A DNA stretch of 64,000 nucleotides from Christiangramia fulva. GTDB taxonomy: Bacteria > Bacteroidota > Bacteroidia > Flavobacteriales > Flavobacteriaceae. The translations under genes and the position numbers were made by a program. The notes under the pieces were generated by a model. The model saw only the letters and a list, made by a program, of their open reading frames with translations. It made no database searches and was not told the DNA's origin. The stretch is taken from assembly GCF_003024155.1 (NCBI RefSeq), contig NZ_CP028136.1, positions 3,472,001 to 3,536,000 on the forward strand, read 5' to 3'. Below, one piece after another: positions 45,294-54,174 of the stretch; the stretch's first letter is position 1, and each line of letters begins with the position of its first letter.

Positions 45294-46088
45294 ATGAGAT
45301 TTTTATTATTTTTTTTCTTTATAACCTCAATTACGGTTTGCCAGGCTCAGGATAAGGGTATTGTTTATTATGGTCACATTGAGAGTCCGGGAAAAGGCGG
45401 TCCAGTCGGTCTCGACTTTAATGCATATCTAGTTTTTAATAAAGAAGCATCCTATTACGTTTCAGCTAAAGATTCTCTTGAAAAGCAGATGGAATTAGAA
45501 GAAAACCAAATCAAAGAGGTAAATGGAACTAAACAAATTTACCTAGGAAAACATACACTACCGCAAGGTAAGCAGGTTTACTATAACCGTAAAAAAGACA
45601 GTCTGTGGTGGAATAAAAAATATAAAGAACCAGTTTACGGACGAGAGAAACGAACCCAAATAGATTGGAAGTTAGGTTCTGAAACAAAAACCTTCGGTGA
45701 TCTTACCTGCCATAAAGCAACCGGTGCTTTTAGAGGAAAAAATTATACGGCATGGTATACTGATGCAATACCATTACCCTATGGTCCATGGAAACTACAA
45801 GGGCTGCCAGGCTTAATTCTAGAAGCATACGATGATAAGAAGGAGATGTATCTTTATTTTAAATCTGTTGAATATCCGCTAGAGAGAAATCTTACTGTCG
45901 GACCGATGGATAAACCTAAAGTAGATAGTCAATATCCATATATTTCAATTGAAGAATACAAGCAAACCCTAGATAAATTAGTTGAACGTAATAAGACAAA
46001 AGCTATTCTTATTGCAAAACAAATGGGTGGTGATGTGACGGTTAATCCTGGGGGTATTGAAACCCTTAGCGTTGAAATATTTGATTAA
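45294..46088 (+). CDS. GLPGLI family protein
   Basis: 264 aa from ATG 45294, which begins a good signal peptide (MRFLLFFFFITSITVCQAQ); the upstream in-frame ATG at 45219 reads through the terminator. The family-naming motif is present as KLQGLPGLILEAYD (about 180-193). Periplasmic protein of TIGR01200; its function is not known. Usually next to a carboxypeptidase-regulatory-domain receptor, as here. Confidence 0.88.
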   Translation: MRFLLFFFFITSITVCQAQDKGIVYYGHIESPGKGGPVGLDFNAYLVFNKEASYYVSAKDSLEKQMELEENQIKEVNGTKQIYLGKHTLPQGKQVYYNRKKDSLWWNKKYKEPVYGREKRTQIDWKLGSETKTFGDLTCHKATGAFRGKNYTAWYTDAIPLPYGPWKLQGLPGLILEAYDDKKEMYLYFKSVEYPLERNLTVGPMDKPKVDSQYPYISIEEYKQTLDKLVERNKTKAILIAKQMGGDVTVNPGGIETLSVEIFD

Positions 46089-46112
46089 TACAATATTCTT
46101 ATTATACACAAG

Positions 46113-46141
46113 AACCCCATGTAAAATGGGGTTTTATTTTT
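46113..46141 (+). terminator. Terminator after the GLPGLI gene
   Basis: AACCCCAT, loop GTAAA, ATGGGGTT, then TTATTTTT. It lies inside the spacer of 64 bp before the receptor gene, so each gene of this locus is followed by its own hairpin. Confidence 0.75.
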
Positions 46142-46152
46142 ATCCATCCTTA

Positions 46153-48762
46153 ATGAAGTACATTCTCCTACTTTTTTTATTTCTCCTTTGCGGAAGCAAT
46201 TATGCGCAGGAAATGGTTATTCGGGGAACTATTAGGGATAAGCAACTTCAACCTCTTTCAACAGTTCTATTACAAGCGAGGAATTCACAAAATCAAGTTC
46301 TTGACTATACATACAGCGACCAAAATGGACATTATCATTTAAATTTTATAAAAAACAACGAGTTAATAATTATTGAAGCTTCCAGTTTAGGATTTTCATC
46401 TATTAAAAAGGAAGTAACAATTGCCGATCAAAAAATGTTGGAGGCTCTGGATTTCGAATTGGAAGAAAAAGCGGAGTCTTTAAAAGAAGTAATTGTTGAA
46501 GGTCATCAAAAAATTAGAATAAATTCTGATACCACGTTTATCCGTGTTTCACAATATGCTACCGATACGGAACAAACGGTTGAAGACCTTTTAAAAAGAT
46601 TGCCTGGTATTGAAGTTTTACCCGACGGAAGTATTAAAGCCCATGGTAAGCCTATTGAAAGCCTTTTAGTGGAAGGAGAAAATATACTTGATAAAAATTA
46701 TAAAATTCTATCTAAGAATCTAGATGCAGAAACCCTCGAAGAAGTACAGATTTTAGAAAATTATGAAGAAAATCCTATTTTTAAACAATTATCAAGCTCT
46801 GAAAAAGTAGCTCTTAATTTAAAGCTCAAGGATAAATTCAAATATGTCTTATTTGGTAATATTTCCGGAGGGTACGGTTTGAAAAACCGATATGAAACAG
46901 CCTTAACCTTGGGATTACTTAGAAAGCGAATTAAATTATTAGAATTTAGTAATGCTAATAATACCGGGAACAAAGCAGCCAACTTATTACAAAGTGAAAG
47001 AACAGTAATCGATCTATCCCAAATGTTTCAAAAGATCGAGAAACAGCCATTAACTATTTTTTCGATTGATGAACAAGAAGAAAATATTTTCAATAACAGA
47101 AGTATTTTCAACACATCCATGCTGCATTCAATCGGATTATCCACTAAAATGAATAATGAACTATCTTTAAGAGGGGATGTAACTGTTATTTCAGACATAA
47201 CCACGCAAGATTATCAGGCTCAGACCGAATATTTCACGGGTGCGAACAGCACTACTTTTTTTGAAACCAGCAGTTATAAGAATAACAATAGAATAGGAGA
47301 TACGGAGCTAGAAATTAAATTTACCCCCAACTCTAGCAATTACCTCATTAATACTGTAAGTTACAATATGAATCCTCACGATGCCTTGAATAGCATCACA
47401 TTAAGTGATCAAGAGATTAGACAACAAAATGATATTAATTCAGAAAAGTTTTACAACCATTTAGAACATACATATTTGGTTACTAAAAAAAGCGCATTGA
47501 ACAATTACCTTTATTTCGGGTATGGTGATTCTAAAGAAAGTGCAGAAATTATTTATCCAAGTTTGAGTGAGCTGTTTAAGAAGGAAATCGATGAAACCTT
47601 TTATCAGGATGTTCGCAATAAGTTCAATTATTATGGTTTGCAAAGCACCCTGCTTACCAAATCTCAAAAATGGGAAAATCATTTGCAGTTACATATTCAT
47701 AATGAGGTAGAAACTGCAAAAAGCAGTCTTATTACTGAACAGGAAGAAAGTTTTGAAGGATACACTAATAACCTGAAAATTGATAATATTTTTGTAGCAA
47801 TAAGTAATTCCTTAAAATTTAAACTCACCCAGGATAATTACCTAAGGGGAGGTATTTCTCTCAAGAGGAGTTGGTTTAATGGTGACGAATATCTTCTTAA
47901 AAATGCCAATTTCACTTTACGGCATAAATTGAAAAATAAGGGAGTAGTTCGATTAGGTTATAGTTTTAAGGAAGAATTACCTGAGTTGCAATTACTTTTA
48001 CCTAATTATGCGCTGAATTCGTATCAGGATTTTATCAGTGGTTCTGATGATATCAAAAAACTGGGAAACTCTGTGTTTTCTTTAAACTATAGTTTATATA
48101 ATGATATTAAAGGGTTCTCAATAAATGCCTCTGCTTTACATACTATAACTCATTCTGGATATGCTCCGGGAGCATTTACAAATGAAAATTTTATTTTTAA
48201 TGAGTTCATACCTTCACCTAACGGTAAAAATACCTTAGCTAATTTGATCTTAACTAACTATTTCAGTAAGCTTAAACTGGCAACTAAGGTAGAAACCAAC
48301 CAGAGCTTCATTCAGTCTCCATTTTCTATTGATCAAACTAGTGAGCTTAAGCTTCAGAATTATTCAGGAGATTATTCATTTTCCGTGAGTTCCTATTTTG
48401 ATAAATGGTTTAATTTTTCAAGTGGTTTTGCCTATCGTTATTCTTCTTCCGAGCTTAGAGATGAAACTAATTCTTTTGAAACATCGAAAGTCTTTGCTGA
48501 CTTCGATATAAAGATTTTTGAATCTATAAAGTTCAATCTCAACAATGAACTTTACGTTTTAAACAAAGAAAATTACACCTTTATGAACGCAAATATCGTA
48601 TACGAACCCAAGCAAAGCAGATGGTCAGGAACCGTTCAATTGAACAATCTATTAAACGAGCGTGAATATCTATTACAAAGTATTAATTCCTTTAAGTCGT
48701 ATCAGAAACGGATTAGTCTTGTCCCTGCCTATGCGCTATTGAGTATCAAATACAGATTTTAA
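46153..48762 (+). CDS. TonB-dependent receptor-like outer-membrane protein
   Basis: 869 aa from ATG 46153, which gives a signal peptide ending NYAQ; the open frame extends upstream to 46057 without a signal. Parts: carboxypeptidase-regulatory-like domain (about 20-105), plug (about 115-230, with DLLKRLPGIEVLPDGSIKAHG) and a beta-barrel to the C-terminus. The plug is of the divergent type that pairs with GLPGLI proteins. Ligand or cargo unknown; peptide export or uptake is a guess. Convergent with the response-regulator gene, which begins one base away. Confidence 0.87.
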   Translation: MKYILLLFLFLLCGSNYAQEMVIRGTIRDKQLQPLSTVLLQARNSQNQVLDYTYSDQNGHYHLNFIKNNELIIIEASSLGFSSIKKEVTIADQKMLEALDFELEEKAESLKEVIVEGHQKIRINSDTTFIRVSQYATDTEQTVEDLLKRLPGIEVLPDGSIKAHGKPIESLLVEGENILDKNYKILSKNLDAETLEEVQILENYEENPIFKQLSSSEKVALNLKLKDKFKYVLFGNISGGYGLKNRYETALTLGLLRKRIKLLEFSNANNTGNKAANLLQSERTVIDLSQMFQKIEKQPLTIFSIDEQEENIFNNRSIFNTSMLHSIGLSTKMNNELSLRGDVTVISDITTQDYQAQTEYFTGANSTTFFETSSYKNNNRIGDTELEIKFTPNSSNYLINTVSYNMNPHDALNSITLSDQEIRQQNDINSEKFYNHLEHTYLVTKKSALNNYLYFGYGDSKESAEIIYPSLSELFKKEIDETFYQDVRNKFNYYGLQSTLLTKSQKWENHLQLHIHNEVETAKSSLITEQEESFEGYTNNLKIDNIFVAISNSLKFKLTQDNYLRGGISLKRSWFNGDEYLLKNANFTLRHKLKNKGVVRLGYSFKEELPELQLLLPNYALNSYQDFISGSDDIKKLGNSVFSLNYSLYNDIKGFSINASALHTITHSGYAPGAFTNENFIFNEFIPSPNGKNTLANLILTNYFSKLKLATKVETNQSFIQSPFSIDQTSELKLQNYSGDYSFSVSSYFDKWFNFSSGFAYRYSSSELRDETNSFETSKVFADFDIKIFESIKFNLNNELYVLNKENYTFMNANIVYEPKQSRWSGTVQLNNLLNEREYLLQSINSFKSYQKRISLVPAYALLSIKYRF

Positions 48763-48763
48763 C

Positions 48764-49444
48764 TTAGCCGATTAACTTATAACCGACTCCTCTAACATTC
48801 AAAATTTTCAGCGTTTTATCTTTATGCAACAATTTCCTGAGTTTACTTATAAATACATCCATACTCCTGGATGAATAGAAATCATTATTTGTCCACATTA
48901 AATCCAAAACCGTATTACGTTCTACTATCTGATTTTTATTCTGGGCTAAAAATAAGAGCAATTGACTCTCTCTGCTTGTAAGGGTCTCAATTTTTTCTTC
49001 CTTATACTGCAGTGTTTGGTTATTCGGATTGAACTTATACTGCCCTAAAATTAGCTCGTGCATGTTATCCTGCCTAGGTTTCCGGTTTACTAGGTTTTTT
49101 ACACGTACAATTAGTTCTTCTATACTAAAAGGCTTTTTGAGATAATCATTTCCACCAGTGTCAAAACCAGTAACTACATCCTGGGGTTGAGATTTGGCAG
49201 TAAGAAAAATGATTGGTGTTTGAGTATCATTACTTCTAATCTCTTTTGTTAAAGTAAGTCCATCCTTTACAGGCATCATAATATCAACCACCAAAATATC
49301 AGGAGAATGATCCTGATACATTTGGAAAGCTTCTTCCCCGTTTCGGGAATGTAGTACAATAAAATCACGTGTTTCCAGGCTTTCTTTAATTATCTGAGCC
49401 ATAGTTATTTCGTCTTCAACTAATAACAGTTTTATTTTATTCAT
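48764..49444 (-). CDS. OmpR-family response regulator
   Basis: 226 aa. Receiver domain with the acidic pair at E10/D11 region, phosphorylated D at about 54 (VVDIMMP) and K in LTAK. The C-terminal winged helix (about 130-226) is of the OmpR/PhoB class. It overlaps the kinase gene by 8 bp. The tail-to-tail position to the receptor gene suggests it controls the peptide-GLPGLI-receptor locus. Confidence 0.92.
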   Translation of the reverse strand: MNKIKLLLVEDEITMAQIIKESLETRDFIVLHSRNGEEAFQMYQDHSPDILVVDIMMPVKDGLTLTKEIRSNDTQTPIIFLTAKSQPQDVVTGFDTGGNDYLKKPFSIEELIVRVKNLVNRKPRQDNMHELILGQYKFNPNNQTLQYKEEKIETLTSRESQLLLFLAQNKNQIVERNTVLDLMWTNNDFYSSRSMDVFISKLRKLLHKDKTLKILNVRGVGYKLIG

Positions 49445-50807
49445 TAGGTATAGAAATGATAAATGAGGTCTTATTATTTTTTAAAACGATTTCTGCAGCA
49501 CCATTATGTTTTTCGGCTATTTTTTTAACATAATATAAACCAATACCATATCCTTTTACGTTGTGAAGATTGCCTTGCGGCACACGATAAAATTTATCAA
49601 AAATATTAGTCGCCTGCTCTTTGTTCAAGGTATTTGCATTATCGCTGACCCGAATTTTTAATTCCTTTTTATTCTCAATGTTTACTTCAATTCGATTTCC
49701 TCCATACTTAATAGCGTTATCCAGTAAAGCCCCTAAACAATTACCAAGATGGAACGGTTCAATATTGGAGTTGCTTTTCGAATCTTCAGAAATTTTAAGA
49801 ATAATTTCTTTTCCATTAGAATTCATCCTATAATTTTCAACAATATCTGCTGCCCATTTTGGGATATCTACCGAATGTTTGTCAAGTGTCCAATTTTCAG
49901 AATCTAAAAGTGCGGTATCCATAAGTTGATCAACCATTTTTTCTAACTTTTTAAGCTGTTGATCAGAATAGTCTAGATATCTATTTGTTTTCTCAACATC
50001 GTGGTTTGTATTGAAAAAACGTATGCTTTCAATGGCAGCGCCAATAGTTGCGATTGGAGTTTTAAATTCATGTGTTATATTGCTAATAAGGTCATTTTTT
50101 ATTTCAGAGAGTTGTTTCTGCTGCTTTATCACCCATTGCAAATAAAATAATGCAAATAGGATTGAGGTCATTAATAAAAGGGAAATAAGTATACTTAGAA
50201 GACTTTTTTTTACGATGATTTGAATTGCATTTGGAAATTGCAACTCTAAGCTCTCCCGATTTTTCAAATAGGTAGATTTTCCAGTTACACTAAATTCACC
50301 TGATGAGAAGGATTTGCTCAGAGAGGTAGCAAAAAGTGAATCTTTTTTATAATGATTTAATTTATACGGAATGTTATAATCCCTTCTTTTGAGTTCGGCG
50401 TTTAGGAGACTTTTTAATTTTTTAAAATTAATAGAGTCTTCATTGATTGATATATAAATATCCTTTATGTTATTTAACATCTTCAGACTGTCCGAAGATT
50501 TACTAACATTCTTTGAATCGGTAGTATCAGGACGGAATTTATCTATAATTTTTTTATTCCCACCAGTGATGGTAAAATTGTCAGGATTTTTACCGGATTC
50601 TCTTTCAACCTTCAACGAAACCGAATTTTCCTTCGCAAAATCCACAAAGTAATTATCGATAGCAACGTCCAGTGCATTTTGTATTTCGTTTTTAAAAGCC
50701 ACCGTATTTTTCTGGTATTCTGTATAACTCCAATAGAGCTGAATGGTTATAGTTACAGCTATAACAATAATTAATAAATAAGGGATACGTTGATATGATT
50801 TTTTCAT
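49437..50807 (-). CDS. Sensor histidine kinase
   Basis: 456 aa from ATG 50807 (MKKSYQRIPYLLIIVIAV, start of helix 1); the open frame runs on to 50918. Two membrane helices (about 8-25 and 200-222) frame a periplasmic sensor region of about 180 residues with no recognised fold. Then the H-box SNITHEFKTPIATIG, N-box LDNAIKYGGN and G-box KGYGIGLYYVKK. An IS21 element ends 134 bp upstream of the start, so normal promoter activity may be altered. Confidence 0.9.
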   Translation of the reverse strand: MKKSYQRIPYLLIIVIAVTITIQLYWSYTEYQKNTVAFKNEIQNALDVAIDNYFVDFAKENSVSLKVERESGKNPDNFTITGGNKKIIDKFRPDTTDSKNVSKSSDSLKMLNNIKDIYISINEDSINFKKLKSLLNAELKRRDYNIPYKLNHYKKDSLFATSLSKSFSSGEFSVTGKSTYLKNRESLELQFPNAIQIIVKKSLLSILISLLLMTSILFALFYLQWVIKQQKQLSEIKNDLISNITHEFKTPIATIGAAIESIRFFNTNHDVEKTNRYLDYSDQQLKKLEKMVDQLMDTALLDSENWTLDKHSVDIPKWAADIVENYRMNSNGKEIILKISEDSKSNSNIEPFHLGNCLGALLDNAIKYGGNRIEVNIENKKELKIRVSDNANTLNKEQATNIFDKFYRVPQGNLHNVKGYGIGLYYVKKIAEKHNGAAEIVLKNNKTSFIISIPNE

Positions 50808-50940
50808 TATTCCGTTGAAGATACTAATTAATAAATTCATCAAGGTATTTATGATTGTGGGTGCTAACAATGCTGTAAAAGATTTATCATATATTTTCCA
50901 GATTAATGAGAACAGCAATTTTTGAAATAAATATTTTTAG

Positions 50941-50966
50941 TGGCTATTTCGGTTCGAATTGTGCCA
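50941..50966. repeat. IS21 left terminal repeat
   Basis: TGGCTATTTCGG then GTGCCA, followed by further partial copies to about 51082. Confidence 0.85.
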
Positions 50967-51127
50967 GTCATTTCGGTCGGTTAGTGCCAGGTATTTCGGT
51001 TTGATTTGTGCCACTTCCGGTGTGGATTAAATCTGTAACGGTTCAAATTGTGCCACCCGTTTCGGTTCGTTTTGTGCCACTTTGAAAGATCAAGTAACTC
51101 CTATCTTGTCGCAAAATGTGAGAAGAT

Positions 51128-52681
51128 ATGGCCAATACACTTGATCCTATGGACCTGAAACAAATTATTACTTTACATCTTGACGGGTATAGCAACCGTA
51201 AAATAGGGATTACTCTTGGCATCTCCCGCAATACGGTGAACTCCTACATGAAGCTCTTCAAGGCATGTGACTACAGCTATGAAGAGCTCCTGCGCTTTGA
51301 TGATCCCGCTCTGAAAGAACTCTTTCCCTCTCATTCCACCATCGACAACCAGCGTTACGATGAGCTGATGGTATATTTTGAGGGGGTCAATAAGGCCCGG
51401 AATCATCCTGGGTTTACCTTTCTCCATCACTATCAGGAGTATGCCCAAAGGGCCAGAGAACCCTATAGCTACACCCAATTCATGGAGCATTACCGCAGGA
51501 AGTACTCCAAGATCAAAGGATCTATGAAACTGGAGCACGAGGCCGGGAAAGAGATGTTCATCGACTTTACAGGCAAAAAGCTTCATGTGGTTAACAAGGA
51601 AACCGGAGAGTTAGTACCAATGGAGGTCTTTGTAGCTATATTGCCTAATAGCCAGTATACCTATGTGGAGGCTTGTGAGAGTCAGAAACGAGAAGATCTT
51701 ATCTCCTGCTGCGCCAATGCTCTTCGCTTTTACGGTGGAGTTCCCCAGGCTATCGTCTCGGATAATTTAAAATCTGCAGTAACAAGAGCCAGTAAATACG
51801 AACCAGAAATAAACCGCAGCTTTAAAGACTTTGCAAGGCATTACAACTGTGTCATCAATCCTACCCGTAGTTATGCACCTCAGGATAAGGCCCTGGTGGA
51901 AAATGCTGTACACCTGGTTTACCAGCGGATCTACTATCCGATGCGTGAGATGACCTTCTTCTCCCTGGAAGAACTAAACCGAGAGATAAAGCGCTTGCTT
52001 GTGAACTACAACACGCTTTTGTTCCAGCGAAAGGAAGCCAGCCGCAGAGAACTTTTTCAATCCGTGGAACGGGAGTATCTAAAGCCTCTGCCGTCACAGC
52101 CATACGAAATGAAGGACTACAAAAGAGCCAAAGTCCAGAAGATGGGATACGTGTACTTCTCTCCGGATAAAAGTTACTACAGTGTTCCTTACCGCTATAT
52201 CGGAAAAAGAACCTTGATCCATTACACAAGAACTACAGTAGAGGTGTATTACAATCATCAGCGGATAGCCCTTCACAAGCGGAATCCGGCAAAAGGCACC
52301 TACATTACCAATAAAGAACATCTGAGCAGCACCCATAAAGGATATACTGACTGGAGCCCGGAGTTCTTCGAAAACAAAGCTGCTCCTCATGGAGCTCATG
52401 TGCTGAGTTGTGTAAAAAAAATACTGGCAGCTACCGAATATCCGGAAATAGGATATAAGCGCGCTATGGGGCTGATCCAGCTCCACAAAGCTTATGGATC
52501 TAAAAGATTAGACAGCGCCTGTAAGAGGGCTCTGGCAGCAGATACATCATCCTATAAGCGGATCAAGAACATCCTGGAGAATAACATGGACAAAAACTCC
52601 CTGTTCCATCAGGACCTGGAAGAAAATCAAACCCATATCCCGGTACACCAGAATATAAGAGGCGCCTCAGCCTATCAGTAA
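51128..52681 (+). CDS. istA: IS21 transposase IstA
   Basis: 517 aa. N-terminal helix-turn-helix (about 16-45, GYSNRKIGITLGISRNTV), DDE catalytic core with D in MFIDFTGK (about 147), D in IVSDNLKSA (about 216) and E in LVENAVHLVY (about 257). Followed after 20 bp by istB. Full length with no interruption. Confidence 0.95.
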   Translation: MANTLDPMDLKQIITLHLDGYSNRKIGITLGISRNTVNSYMKLFKACDYSYEELLRFDDPALKELFPSHSTIDNQRYDELMVYFEGVNKARNHPGFTFLHHYQEYAQRAREPYSYTQFMEHYRRKYSKIKGSMKLEHEAGKEMFIDFTGKKLHVVNKETGELVPMEVFVAILPNSQYTYVEACESQKREDLISCCANALRFYGGVPQAIVSDNLKSAVTRASKYEPEINRSFKDFARHYNCVINPTRSYAPQDKALVENAVHLVYQRIYYPMREMTFFSLEELNREIKRLLVNYNTLLFQRKEASRRELFQSVEREYLKPLPSQPYEMKDYKRAKVQKMGYVYFSPDKSYYSVPYRYIGKRTLIHYTRTTVEVYYNHQRIALHKRNPAKGTYITNKEHLSSTHKGYTDWSPEFFENKAAPHGAHVLSCVKKILAATEYPEIGYKRAMGLIQLHKAYGSKRLDSACKRALAADTSSYKRIKNILENNMDKNSLFHQDLEENQTHIPVHQNIRGASAYQ

Positions 52682-52701
52682 AGAATCTTTAAATCAATAT
52701 C

Positions 52702-53439
52702 ATGAACAACAATCAGACTATCGAAAAATTAAAACAAATGCGCCTGGGTGCTATGGCCTCCCTGCACCTTCAGCACATCAAGGATAACCGCCTGGAGTCT
52801 CTCACTGCCGATGAATACCTGGCTCTCTTGACAGATCATGAGTGGGATCATCGTCAGAACAGAAAGATCGACCGGCTGCTGAGCCAGGCTAACTTCAGGC
52901 AAAAAGCAAACCTTACAGATGTGAATTACACCCAAAACCGAAACCTGGATAAGAACATGTTTACCCGTCTTGGAACCCTTGACTTTATGAACCGAAAGGA
53001 AAACATTATCCTTACCGGCGCTTCTGGAGTAGGGAAAAGTTACCTGGCTCAGGCTTTAGGTCATGAAGCTTGTATAATGGGGCACAGAACTATTTACTCC
53101 AACACTGCACGTCTGTTCAAAAAGCTTAAGCTCAGCAAAATGGATGGTACTTACCTTAAGGAGCTGAAAAAACTCCTCAAGGCAGATCTTCTTATTCTTG
53201 ATGATTTTGGTCTGCAGGCCTTTGATAATCACGCCAGGGAAACTCTCATGGATATCATTGATGATCGATACAATAAAAGTTCAACCATCCTCTCATCCCA
53301 AATCCCCGTCTCCGCCTGGTACGACATTATTGGAGAAGGCACTATTGCAGATGCTATTTTAGACCGGATCGTCAACTCCTCACACCGCATAGATCTCAAA
53401 GGTGAGTCGTTGAGGAAAGGTGTTTTAAAAAACGAGTAG
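52702..53439 (+). CDS. istB: IS21 helper ATPase IstB
   Basis: 245 aa AAA+ protein with Walker A GASGVGKSY (about 105-113) and Walker B LLILDDFG (about 160). It assembles with IstA on target DNA. Complete. Confidence 0.95.
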   Translation: MNNNQTIEKLKQMRLGAMASLHLQHIKDNRLESLTADEYLALLTDHEWDHRQNRKIDRLLSQANFRQKANLTDVNYTQNRNLDKNMFTRLGTLDFMNRKENIILTGASGVGKSYLAQALGHEACIMGHRTIYSNTARLFKKLKLSKMDGTYLKELKKLLKADLLILDDFGLQAFDNHARETLMDIIDDRYNKSSTILSSQIPVSAWYDIIGEGTIADAILDRIVNSSHRIDLKGESLRKGVLKNE

Positions 53440-53498
53440 ATTAAATTTTTATATAATTGCAGTATCTTTTAAAGTGGCACTGTTTGAACCGAAATAGG

Positions 53499-53523
53499 TG
53501 GCACGGTCACTCCGAAATAGCCA
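53499..53523. repeat. IS21 right terminal repeat
   Basis: Complementary to the left end; followed directly by the TTTTTAG target duplication. Confidence 0.85.
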
Positions 53524-53530
53524 TTTTTAG

Positions 53531-54174
53531 AACCCGGTTTTGTACAATACGGGAATGGGAGGAGCCTAATTGAAGAATTAATCTTTATTTTTTTTGCCAG
53601 AAAGAAAGGAGTAATTACTGTAAGTCAATAACCTTAAAAAATGCGAGCTGCCAACGAAGTATCAATGACAAGATTTTTCCTATATCATTTTTTAAACTTT
53701 TGAGATGGCAGTAATGGATCTTAATTCCAACTTTTTGTTTTCGGCTACAAAATCCGACAAAAACTTCCTACACCATGTAGAATAGTCTATTAAGTCAAAG
53801 ATGTAAATGTATTTTGGTTTAAACAAAATTTAATTCAGCCTCAGTTTTTAAATTAAAAAGCCAAGGGAATCATTAGAATTTGTATGGAAGATGTTCTTAA
53901 TAAACATGCGCAATCAAGAATAATCGGTAAAAAATAAATCATTTACTACCTTTACAGAACAGAAAAGAGCAAATAATATTTTCTCCTCAAGTTCTTAGAT
54001 ATTAGTGAATGATTCGGTGAACAAATTGAAGATATACTGGGCGAGGTACCGTGGATAAAGAGATTGCTCTCAAAAAGAATATCCTGCCACACTCATAATC
54101 TTCCATAAGAGCGTGAATTTCACCTTCTCATATTGGTTGCTAATTATATTCTTCACAAAATAATCTTCACATAT
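53531..54174. other. Gene-free spacer between the IS and integrase 2
   Basis: 644 bp, AT-rich, no convincing open frame. A short plus-strand stretch near 54005-54060 reads EQIEDILGEVP and could be a relic of an HlyD-like exporter start, but stops lie on both sides. Probably what is left of genes lost around the element end. Confidence 0.4.

Larger units (their letters stand above)
50941..53523 (+). mobile_element. IS21-family insertion sequence, complete
   Basis: 2583 bp with ends TGGCTATTTCGG...GTGCCA and the matching inverted copy at 53499-53523, istA and istB inside. The 7-bp TTTTTAG occurs immediately outside both ends (50934-50940 and 53524-53530), a target duplication, so the copy is intact and perhaps recent. 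The left end has several extra repeats of the TTTCGGTT and TTGTGCCA motifs, the usual IstA binding sites. Inserted upstream of the histidine kinase gene. Confidence 0.95.

Noticed and set aside
54005..54060. Short stretch reading EQIEDILGEVP, like the start of an HlyD-type protein
   Set aside because: Stops on both sides and only about 15 residues; not enough for a feature.
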